Shown piece after piece: positions 16,201-22,442 of a DNA stretch of 40,732 nt. The notes below the pieces were generated by a model. That model saw only the letters and a list, made by a program, of their open reading frames with translations, did not search any database and had not been told where the DNA came from. This stretch comes from a bacterium. GTDB lineage: Bacteria; Patescibacteriota; Minisyncoccia; Minisyncoccales; PEYH01. The stretch's first letter is position 1. The number at the start of each line of letters is the position of its first letter. A program made the translations under genes and the position numbers. The stretch lies in the NCBI GenBank assembly GCA_021158195.1, contig JAGGVA010000023.1, forward strand, positions 1-40,732, in the 5' to 3' direction.

Positions 16201-18686
16201 TTAAAGACAAAAATCAAAAAGGCGTTCCCTCCGAGGTTAATGTTTCAGTAGTAGATGAAGCATTATTTCACCTACCTTTGTCTTCATATGGACTTGAAAG
16301 AGATATTTTAAAAGTGCTTTATGAAGATTTTTGGATTTCTCCTATAATCTCGTATACTTCTTACGATTCTTTTAGAGGAGGAGCAGAGATGGGAGCATGT
16401 TTCTTAAGGGGTTCCAAGGTCTTAATGGCAGACGGCACATTAAAAAATATTGAAAAAATAAAGCCAGGAGACGAGATATTAACTTGGGCAAATGGAAAGA
16501 CAAAAAGATGGGTAAAGGCAGTAGTACAGAGCGTTTCCAACCACTGGGCTAGAGAATATATAATTATTAACGATTTTCTAAAAGTAACTCCCGAGCATAA
16601 AATTTTTGTTAACGGAAGGTGGACTTATGCTGGAGATGTTAAAGTAGGAGATAAACTCTTGGGGAAGAATGGAGAAACAATTATTGTAAAGACGGTTACA
16701 AAAAAGATAGAAGATGCGCCGATGTATAACATATATGTGAGCAAATATCACACTTATTTTGTAGACGGTATTTATGTTCACAATGAAGAAAAAGGAGGTC
16801 AGGTAAGAATGAATTTTGTAGATGTGGCTTTTTATAATACTTTAAAAACCGATCAACGGGGCAAAGTTTATACTTCTTTCAAACTTCCCGATAATATTAC
16901 TTCCTGGAGAATAATTGCTCAAGCGTTTTCTCCTCAAAAATTAATGGCTGGAAGAGAAGTATCGTCGATTAATGTATCTCTTCCATTTTTTGTTGAGGCA
17001 ACAATAAATGATAGTTATTTGGTAGGAGATGTTCCGATAATAAGAATAAGGGCTTTTGGCACAGAGTTAGACCAAAATAAAGAAGTGGAGTTTAAAATAG
17101 AAAGCAAAACCCTCAACTTGAATAAAAAAATTACTGCTCCTCATAATTTCGTCTATGTCTCACTTGGACCTCTTTCAGAAGGAGAGCATCAAATTTTAAT
17201 TTCTGCCAAGCAGGGAAAATATAGCGATACAATTATAAGAAAGTTTAAAGTGGAGAAATCATATTTTAAGGTGGACAAATCTAGTTTTTACAAAGTTTCA
17301 GAAGGTCTCTCTGGCATAAAGGGCAACCAATATGGATTTACTAAACTTAAATTTATAGATTTAGGCAGGGGAAGATTTTTCTCTTCTTTACTGAACAAAA
17401 CCCACAATCAAGGAATAAGAATAGATCAAGTGTTAGGAAAGTATTTGGCACAGAAATATCTTTTTAAATACTACAACGAAGGGAAAGGCAAAGTAGAGCT
17501 TCCTAGTATAGATAATTATTACGGAGAAAACGGCGGGCTTCAACTTTTTCCATATGGCGACGAAGACCTCGAAATAACAAGCAAGGTGGTAAATCTTGTG
17601 CCAGATACAATTTACAAAGAGCAGGTGGTAGGATATCTTTATAACTCGTTAGATGACGAAAAAGCGGATATTCATAGAATTTCAAAAGCCCTTTATGGCC
17701 TTTCCGCTTTAAATGAATTGGTTTTGAATAAGATTCAAAAGATTATAAAAGACCCCCATCTTAGTTTAGAAGACAAAACATATTTGGCTCTCGGGCTGGT
17801 TAATTTTGGCGACAAAGAAACAGCAAGAAAGATTTATTATAGCGACATTAGGAATAATCTTCGGTTTCAGGGACCGGAAGCCTGGGTAGAAGAAAGAGAT
17901 TTGACAAAGAGGGTAAAATTGACAGGAATGATTGCAGTTCTTGCGGCGCAATTAGAAGAGCAGGACGCGGACAAATTAGGGGAGTATATATTAACCCATA
18001 ATCCGGAGAGAGATTTAGATATTTTAGAAGAACTTCTTTATATTAAGTCAGAGTTGCCGAAAATTTCGGCTGAAAAAGCAGAGTTTGAATATTATACCAA
18101 TAATCGCTCAGGGAAGGTTTTGTTAGAAAAAGGCAAAACTTATGAACTGAACTTATCTTATGAAGAATTAAAAACTTTGAGATTTAAAAATGTAAAGGGC
18201 GACATTGCTCTTATAAGTTTTTATCAAGAGGCTCAAGATCCCCAAAACATTAAAAAAGATCAAGAACTTGGAATTAAGAGAGAATATTTAGTTAATGGGA
18301 TACAGAAAAACACCTTTAATGAAGGAGATTTAGTTTTGGTGCGACTACATCCCTATATTTCAGACAGAGCTTTAGATGGCAACTATCAAATTGTTGATTA
18401 TCTACCAAGTGGATTGAGGCCGGTTAGTCAAATTTACAATAGAGGTCGATATCTCGGAAAATGCGATATTTTGTATTATCCGACAATGATGGAGGGAAAC
18501 ACTGTTTACTTCAAGGTTTGGAAAGGGTTTAGGTCAGATCTAATTTTTTGTAAAAACAAGACAGTTAATTATTATGCAAGGGTTGTTTCAAAGGGTAAAT
18601 TTAAGGCTAATCCGGCTGTAATTCAATCATTGAAGGATTTGGAAAGCCTTAATGTCTCTTCAGAGGATTGGATAGAGATTAAATAA
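13242..18686 (+). CDS. Giant membrane-anchored alpha-2-macroglobulin-like protein with inserted Hint domain
   Basis: The product has 1814 residues. A single N-terminal membrane helix (about 20-40) anchors a long extracytoplasmic chain. Two Ig-like/Big_5-type domains (about 50-255) precede macroglobulin (MG) domains. VNVSVVDEALFHL near residue 1000 is the MG6-like strand, and VRMNFVDVAFYN (about 1187) with LPDNITSWRIIAQAF (about 1216) are hallmark post-bait segments of bacterial A2M. Between them, at the bait position, sits a Hint domain (1053-1181). The helical thioester-type domain follows (about 1370-1650), but the CxEQ thioester is missing: the equivalent stretch reads LLNKTHNQGIRIDQVL. 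A final MG10-like domain ends the protein. Bacterial A2Ms are thought to trap attacking proteases. The gene lies after palindrome B and 7 nt before the MEMO-CapA start. Confidence 0.88.
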   Translation: MDQIFPPKKRIIDTSPKKLVKIIGIILIVCLLLGFGYYFFQQRQKSQIIEGRFEIVPTLSDDAGIDPETSFILLSSEDIAIKRLKRMIKFQPSIDFEIRKVSKAAKGDFLNQVLAAGSKEDSKVFKFEIKPKKPLEINTIYKIVLSKDYVEREYSWAYQVKAPFQVIATHPGDKKTNVPLNSGIEITLNREGFVDIEKYFSILPKTEGIIKSVGNKIIFIPQKLLPETVYTVTLKKGLKVKGSKDTLNKDYTFQFETGKEYYSSQFPYLSFNNDFLIFPSQTFPRITVYCNEINSQEIEAEVYKFSSPEEFLESYQNSRDWSLGWTYYYRRKGAFYNPKEEEKIFTFKPFTGKGCDYSATIIIPKKLEKGYYLLNLPIKSDYGEERKYQIWFQITKPIVHYSAVTKDNGIFWLADLSKKDFVNGATITYICEGKNFTLGVTNPQGFFQFNVPEPCRTQKDKFSSNFFKIETKTSLPLFVKEEDRGSYFPHYYWQSDSEKSKYWGYISSDRHVYRTNDVLKYWGVVKEKNSDIRNFKVSVGIYKDWWYSRGEALTSQEVIVSSLNTIRGELKIKGIQPGYYTLAVVANDELVDSVPIQILNYTKPTYQIEVNASKKAVVVDEVVNFKVKASFFDGTPVSNLRVKYQVYNEGHSDTGYLTLNEFGEGVFSYKFSRKSEYSWGCYSFAEITVSPAGSEEGEIYGEESVLVFPSTIYLQAFKEKLSRGVYKLTAKANKINFEGVKGEDLGFVYEEYLGEPSVNTLIKANINKITYKKVEIGTYYDYITKTFRKRYRLEREEELVDSIQGETDQKGEWSFNFDTSLFPLNEESFYRIDFIVYDSKGRYSKESIYIWSTYYDELEIIEDKPRGSLTINNEPFRKEFGQGEDIVLKLKISGEGEPSNSYILFYRYQKNITKAEIVPSLSYQEKFAEAFIPTMAYRAVFLSAYGFVDSNEVIASFDEETRRLSIRLDKDKENYRPGENVDLNIEVKDKNQKGVPSEVNVSVVDEALFHLPLSSYGLERDILKVLYEDFWISPIISYTSYDSFRGGAEMGACFLRGSKVLMADGTLKNIEKIKPGDEILTWANGKTKRWVKAVVQSVSNHWAREYIIINDFLKVTPEHKIFVNGRWTYAGDVKVGDKLLGKNGETIIVKTVTKKIEDAPMYNIYVSKYHTYFVDGIYVHNEEKGGQVRMNFVDVAFYNTLKTDQRGKVYTSFKLPDNITSWRIIAQAFSPQKLMAGREVSSINVSLPFFVEATINDSYLVGDVPIIRIRAFGTELDQNKEVEFKIESKTLNLNKKITAPHNFVYVSLGPLSEGEHQILISAKQGKYSDTIIRKFKVEKSYFKVDKSSFYKVSEGLSGIKGNQYGFTKLKFIDLGRGRFFSSLLNKTHNQGIRIDQVLGKYLAQKYLFKYYNEGKGKVELPSIDNYYGENGGLQLFPYGDEDLEITSKVVNLVPDTIYKEQVVGYLYNSLDDEKADIHRISKALYGLSALNELVLNKIQKIIKDPHLSLEDKTYLALGLVNFGDKETARKIYYSDIRNNLRFQGPEAWVEERDLTKRVKLTGMIAVLAAQLEEQDADKLGEYILTHNPERDLDILEELLYIKSELPKISAEKAEFEYYTNNRSGKVLLEKGKTYELNLSYEELKTLRFKNVKGDIALISFYQEAQDPQNIKKDQELGIKREYLVNGIQKNTFNEGDLVLVRLHPYISDRALDGNYQIVDYLPSGLRPVSQIYNRGRYLGKCDILYYPTMMEGNTVYFKVWKGFRSDLIFCKNKTVNYYARVVSKGKFKANPAVIQSLKDLESLNVSSEDWIEIK
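16398..16784 (+). other. Hint (bacterial intein-like) domain inside the A2M bait region
   Basis: Residues 1053-1181 of the A2M-like protein. The block A start is C1053-FLRGSKVLMADGT, then IEKIKPGDEILTW. Block B is LKVTPEHKIFVNGRW, with the TxxH motif that helps the N-S acyl shift. Block F is MYNIYVSKYHTYFVDG, and block G is IYVH1180-N1181. There is no homing endonuclease; at 129 residues it is a mini-Hint. The residue after Asn is Glu, not Cys/Ser/Thr, so classical splicing is not expected. Such A-type bacterial intein-like domains are known to autocleave and sometimes splice inefficiently. The upstream flank is FRGGAEMGA and the downstream flank EEKGGQVRMNF. Confidence 0.9.
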
Positions 18687-18693
18687 AGAATTG

Positions 18694-20457
18694 ATGCCAA
18701 AAACTTATAAAATAATTCTCGTTATTATTATTTTGAGCATCTTTGGGTTAGTTGTTTTTTCGGTTTATGATTATTTAGATTTCTCTTTCACAAAAAGTTA
18801 TTTTTTGGATGGCCACAATAAAAAGTTTATTAGGACAAAGTTTGAAGAAATGGGAGATTATATTGAGGAATTAGCAGAGGAAAGGGAGGGAAATTTCCTA
18901 AATTCTTCGCAAGAAGATTATATTCAGGCGGGTATAGTTTCTCATCATCTTCCCACAGCAGCCCCTCTTATAACAGATTTTTATCTTCGTTTAAAATATT
19001 CTCAGGGACCCAGAGAGATTTTTTTTGTTATAGGTCCTGATCATTTTGAGAGAGGGAAAGCCGTTGTTTCTACGGCTAATTTACCGTTTTTAACACCATT
19101 TGGAAAACTTGATATAGATGAGGCAGTGATTAATGATTTATTGAAGGTAGGAGTTGCAATAGATAATGAAGCAATTCAAGATCATTCTATTGGGGTGCAG
19201 GCAATTTTTATAAAAAAATTTTTTCCTAAGGCGCGAATTGTTCCTCTTATTCTTAAGGCGAATACAAACGATGAAATTATAAAAAAGATCGCAGAAGTTA
19301 TTGCGCGTTATAGAGATAGAGCCACAGTAGTCATTAGCGTAGATTTTTCTCATTATCAACCATATGATTACGCGGAGATACTAGATGGAATAAGCGAAGA
19401 GATGATAAAAGATCTTAATTTTAATAATTTTACCCTTAGGTATGTGGATTCGCCGGCATCAATGAAACTGCTGGGATTAGTTGTTAATGATTTTGATTTA
19501 GGCCTTAGAAACATTATTAGAAGTAATTCTTACAAGTTTACGGGAGATTCTCAGAATACAACAGGTTATATTATTGCTACTTTTGGCAAAAGCAACAGCG
19601 AAGAATCATTACTTATGTTTGTGGGAGATATTATGCTTTCCCGAAGTGTAGGCTTAAAAATGAAAAGAGAAAACAATTGGAAATGGCCCTTTCTTAAAAT
19701 TGCTGATTATCTAAAACGGGCAGATATTCTTTTTGGTAATTTAGAAAACCCTATTTCTATCAGAGGAAAAAATATTGGGAGTATTTATTCTTTTCGGGCA
19801 GATCCACGGGTGGTTGAAGGTTTAAAATATGCTGGTTTTGATGTGCTCTCCTTGGCAAATAATCATATAACTGATTGGAGTATGGAGGCGATGAAAGATA
19901 CTTTTCAAATTTTGAAGGACAATGATATTAGTTATATAGGCGCAGGATACAACAGGGCAGAAGTTCATACTCCGGTAGTTAAGGTATTGAAAGATGGAAC
20001 AAAGATAGGTTTTTTAGGTTATACAAATTTAATTTCAAAATATTGGGAAGCCCAGGAAGACAGGCCAGGAGTTGCTTATCTGAGAATATCTGACATCAAA
20101 AAAGATATCGCGGAAGCAAAAAAGACAGTAGATTTGTTGGTAGTTTCTATGCATTTTGGAACAGAATATAAACCACATTCAAACGAAACCCAACAAGAAT
20201 TTGCAAGAGCAGCGATTGATGCCGGGGCAGATATTGTGGTGGGTCATCATCCTCATGTGCTTCAAGAAATAGAGAAGTACAAAGATGGTTATATTGTCTA
20301 TAGTTTGGGTAATTTTGTTTTTGATCAATTATTCTCAGACGATGTTAGGACAGGTGGAATATTGGAGGTTATTGTTAAAAATAAAAAAATCAAAAAAATA
20401 GAACTAAAGAAAACTTGGATTACCGAGAATTTTCAGGTTGAATTGATGGAGAAATGA
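18694..20457 (+). CDS. MEMO-like / CapA-like metallophosphatase fusion protein
   Basis: An in-frame TTG lies at 18691, but the ATG at 18694 is preferred; it gives 587 residues. A membrane helix at about 7-27 anchors the protein. The N-terminal module (about 65-300) matches the AmmeMemoRadiSam system protein B/MEMO family: AGIVSHHLPTAAPLI, IFFVIGPDHFERG, and DHSIGVQAIFIKKFFP. The C-terminal module (about 305-587) matches CapA/PgsA-type calcineurin-like proteins: MFVGDIMLSRS, ADILFGNLENPIS, LSLANNHITDW, VSMHFGTEYKP, GHHPHVLQEIEKY and YSLGNFVFDQ, with the usual Asp/His/Asn metal ligands. CapA proteins act in poly-gamma-glutamate or cell-surface polymer metabolism; the role of MEMO in bacteria is unclear. 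It is probably co-transcribed with the A2M gene (7-nt gap). Confidence 0.88.
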   Translation: MPKTYKIILVIIILSIFGLVVFSVYDYLDFSFTKSYFLDGHNKKFIRTKFEEMGDYIEELAEEREGNFLNSSQEDYIQAGIVSHHLPTAAPLITDFYLRLKYSQGPREIFFVIGPDHFERGKAVVSTANLPFLTPFGKLDIDEAVINDLLKVGVAIDNEAIQDHSIGVQAIFIKKFFPKARIVPLILKANTNDEIIKKIAEVIARYRDRATVVISVDFSHYQPYDYAEILDGISEEMIKDLNFNNFTLRYVDSPASMKLLGLVVNDFDLGLRNIIRSNSYKFTGDSQNTTGYIIATFGKSNSEESLLMFVGDIMLSRSVGLKMKRENNWKWPFLKIADYLKRADILFGNLENPISIRGKNIGSIYSFRADPRVVEGLKYAGFDVLSLANNHITDWSMEAMKDTFQILKDNDISYIGAGYNRAEVHTPVVKVLKDGTKIGFLGYTNLISKYWEAQEDRPGVAYLRISDIKKDIAEAKKTVDLLVVSMHFGTEYKPHSNETQQEFARAAIDAGADIVVGHHPHVLQEIEKYKDGYIVYSLGNFVFDQLFSDDVRTGGILEVIVKNKKIKKIELKKTWITENFQVELMEK

Positions 20458-20484
20458 TAAAAATTAAAAAATCCTCACTTATAT

Positions 20485-20524
20485 CCGCTGTAATAACATT
20501 GCCATGGCAATGTTATTACAGCGG
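20485..20524. repeat. 40-nt palindromic repeat, copy C (perfect palindrome)
   Basis: Both arms match exactly: CCGCTGTAATAACATTGCC and GGCAATGTTATTACAGCGG around the central AT. It lies 27 nt after the MEMO-CapA stop and about 55 nt before the murB promoter. Confidence 0.95.
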
Positions 20525-20579
20525 TTTGGTTTTTCCTCTATGAATTTTTCTAAAGAGCGGGAGATATGTATCCAATATG

Positions 20580-20607
20580 TTGCATTCAAGAGAAGATAAT
20601 GTATAAT
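20580..20607 (+). promoter_or_regulatory. Promoter of the murB-hpf unit
   Basis: TTGCAT (20580-20585) and TATAAT (20602-20607) with a 16-nt spacer. The predicted start near 20614 leaves an 86-nt structured leader before murB. Confidence 0.7.
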
Positions 20608-20613
20608 AAAATC

Positions 20614-20671
20614 GAGCCTGGGTGTATGCACCCACAGAAGACCTAGATCGGGGTCAACTGCCCAGGCTCTT
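20614..20671 (+). promoter_or_regulatory. Structured 5' leader RNA upstream of murB
   Basis: GAGCCTGGG (20614-20622) pairs with CCCAGGCTC (20661-20669), enclosing about 38 nt. The alternative hairpin GGGTG-TATG-CACCC uses the last bases of the 5' outer arm, so the two folds compete. A second small hairpin, GACC/GGTC, sits inside. The outer stem is followed by TTTAAATAAAA, a weak terminator-like end. The mutually exclusive folds suggest a regulatory leader (attenuator or riboswitch-like) or a small RNA; no known riboswitch class is recognised. Confidence 0.45.
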
Positions 20672-20699
20672 TAAATAAAAATAAAAACGCAGAGGAGGA

Positions 20700-21881
20700 A
20701 TGAAACTACCTCACTTAAAAAAAATTCTTCCCGAGATTAAAACAGGTGTTTCTTTAAAGAAATATAATACTTTCAGGATTGGAGGAAAAGCAAAATATTT
20801 TTTTGAAGCAAAAACAGAGAAAGATTTGCTTAAAGTATTGACGGCAGTAAGAGATCTAAAACTGCCTCTTTTTATTTTAGGTGGTGGAAGTAATGTATTG
20901 TTTAATGATGAAGAGTTTGATGGAGTTGTTATTAAGGTAAGCACAAAGGGACTTGAGGTAAAAGATTATAAACCTGGAGAAAAGATTGTTTATGTAGAGG
21001 CGGGAACTCCATTGTCATTTTTAGTTAATAAGGCAAAAGAACTTTCACTATCTGGGCTTGAATGGGCGACAGGAATTCCGGGCACAATAGGAGGCGCGGT
21101 TTTTGGTAATGCGGCTGCTTTTGGGTTTTCTATCGGAGAAATAGTTAAAACAGTAGAAGTGTTTGATTTAGAAACTTTGAAGAAAAGAAAATTTAATCAA
21201 AAAGAATGTTGTTTTGAATACAAGGAAAGTATTTTTAAAAAAGAAAAGAAATATGTGATTTTAAGGGTGGGGTTGGTTTTAAGGCAGGGAAATAAAAAAG
21301 AGATAGAAAAGAGGATAAAAGAATATTTAGAGAAAAGAAAGAAAAGCCAGCCATTTTGTTGGTCGGCTGGGTGTGTTTTTAAGAATATTAAAATTGAAAA
21401 ACCCGAAATAAAATTAAAGATTAAAAAAGCGCTTCCGGAAGCAGCAAAATTTTTAAAAAGCGGTTTTTTGCCAGCCGGCTATCTTATTGATAAATGTGGG
21501 CTAAAAGGGAAAAAAATTGGTAAGGCAGAAGTTTCTCAGAAACACGCAAACTTTATTGTGAACAAGGGAGGTGCAAAGGCAAAAGATATAATTAAACTGA
21601 TAAGATTAGTTAAAGAAAGCGTAAGAAAAAAGTTGGGGATAGAGTTGGAACGAGAAGTGGTTTTTGTAGAAGATTTTACTATTGACAGCAAATTTTTGAT
21701 TTCTGATAATGAAATAAGGGAGGCCGAATATAAAAATAAGAAAAATCAAAATATGCCAAAGAAAAAGTCCTCTCGCAGAAAGAGCGCCAAGAGAAAGAAG
21801 ACAAGAAAAACCGCGAAAAAGAAAACTACGAAAAAGAAAACGAGCAGGAAGAAGGCATCTAAAAAGAGAAAGAAAAAATAA
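20700..21881 (+). CDS. murB: UDP-N-acetylenolpyruvoylglucosamine reductase with basic histone-like tail
   Basis: MurB reduces UDP-GlcNAc-enolpyruvate to UDP-MurNAc with NADPH and FAD in peptidoglycan precursor synthesis. Visible are the FAD-binding part (NTFRIGGKAKYFFEA; LFILGGGSNVLF; EWATGIPGTIGGAVFGNAAA), the substrate domain with CWSAGCVFKN (219-228), and LEREVVFVED near residue 325 with the conserved Glu. At the position of the usual proton-donating Ser (SAGS) there is Cys225. The enzyme proper ends near residue 330. An in-frame tail continues to 393, and residues 352-393 contain 27 Lys/Arg of 42 with no acidic residue. AGGAGG at 20693-20698 is only 1 nt from the ATG, unusually close, yet no better in-frame start is visible. 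The hpf gene follows after 3 nt. Confidence 0.93.
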   Translation: MKLPHLKKILPEIKTGVSLKKYNTFRIGGKAKYFFEAKTEKDLLKVLTAVRDLKLPLFILGGGSNVLFNDEEFDGVVIKVSTKGLEVKDYKPGEKIVYVEAGTPLSFLVNKAKELSLSGLEWATGIPGTIGGAVFGNAAAFGFSIGEIVKTVEVFDLETLKKRKFNQKECCFEYKESIFKKEKKYVILRVGLVLRQGNKKEIEKRIKEYLEKRKKSQPFCWSAGCVFKNIKIEKPEIKLKIKKALPEAAKFLKSGFLPAGYLIDKCGLKGKKIGKAEVSQKHANFIVNKGGAKAKDIIKLIRLVKESVRKKLGIELEREVVFVEDFTIDSKFLISDNEIREAEYKNKKNQNMPKKKSSRRKSAKRKKTRKTAKKKTTKKKTSRKKASKKRKKK

Positions 21882-21884
21882 GTT

Positions 21885-22331
21885 ATGAGGATTAATATCA
21901 AACCAGTTAATGTGGGGCTCGATCAAGCCCTCATTGATTGGATTTACGAAAAGTTAGGAGAGATAGAAAAATATCTTTCGGATTTTGAAAGTGGAGAAAT
22001 CCCAGGAGGAAAGGAAACTATAGAACTAAACGTCGAAATAGGTAAAACAACACGACATCACCGCAAGGGAGATGTTTTTCGGGCAGAAGCCCAATTGTAT
22101 CTTCCAAAAGAATTAATAAGGGTGGAGGCAACAGACAATGATTTAAGAGCCGCAATCGATCAAATAAAAGAACAGTTATATCGCAAGATTAAAAAATATA
22201 AAAGAAAAAGAATAATTAGGGCTCGGAAATGGGCAAGAGTAGTAAAAGAAGTAGGAAGAATCCATCGAGTATTGTTGAAAGAAAACAATAAGGTAAAAAA
22301 GTTATTGCGGGCATTTAAAAAGAAGAAATAA
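21885..22331 (+). CDS. hpf: Ribosome hibernation promoting factor (HPF/RaiA, S30AE family)
   Basis: The product has 148 residues. The N-terminal roughly 110 residues have the S30AE beta-alpha-beta fold pattern: MRINIKPVNVGLDQALIDWIYEKLGEIEKYL, ELNVEIGKTTRHHRKGDVFRAEAQLYLP, and the helix LRAAIDQIKEQLYRKIKKYK. This domain sits in the ribosomal decoding and tRNA channel and stabilises inactive ribosomes. The long-form C-terminal dimerisation domain is absent. Instead the last roughly 45 residues are very basic (KRKRIIRARKWARVVKE ... LLRAFKKKK). It lies 3 nt after murB in one unit and ends at a terminator. Whether it drives dimer formation cannot be told. Confidence 0.85.
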   Translation: MRINIKPVNVGLDQALIDWIYEKLGEIEKYLSDFESGEIPGGKETIELNVEIGKTTRHHRKGDVFRAEAQLYLPKELIRVEATDNDLRAAIDQIKEQLYRKIKKYKRKRIIRARKWARVVKEVGRIHRVLLKENNKVKKLLRAFKKKK

Positions 22332-22357
22332 ATTGGAGATAATCTATATTCATAAAA

Positions 22358-22390
22358 GGAGCAAGGTTGAACCTTGCTCCGCTTTAATTT
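22358..22390 (+). terminator. Terminator after hpf
   Basis: GGAGCAAGGTT and AACCTTGCTCC form an 11-bp inverted repeat around one central G (22358-22380), followed by a T-rich tract (gctttaattta). Confidence 0.8.
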
Positions 22391-22442
22391 ATTGGCTTTT
22401 TGTGATAGATTAGTGGTAGATTAAAAAAATAAAACCTTATCT

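Noticed and set aside
16398..16784. Classical splicing intein in the A2M-like gene
   Set aside because: The residue after His-Asn is Glu, not Cys/Ser/Thr, and there is no homing endonuclease; a bacterial intein-like Hint domain fits better.
20711..20944. Antisense frames within murB, secA, secD and the A2M gene
   Set aside because: They are shadows of strongly conserved genes on the plus strand and have no start signals of their own.
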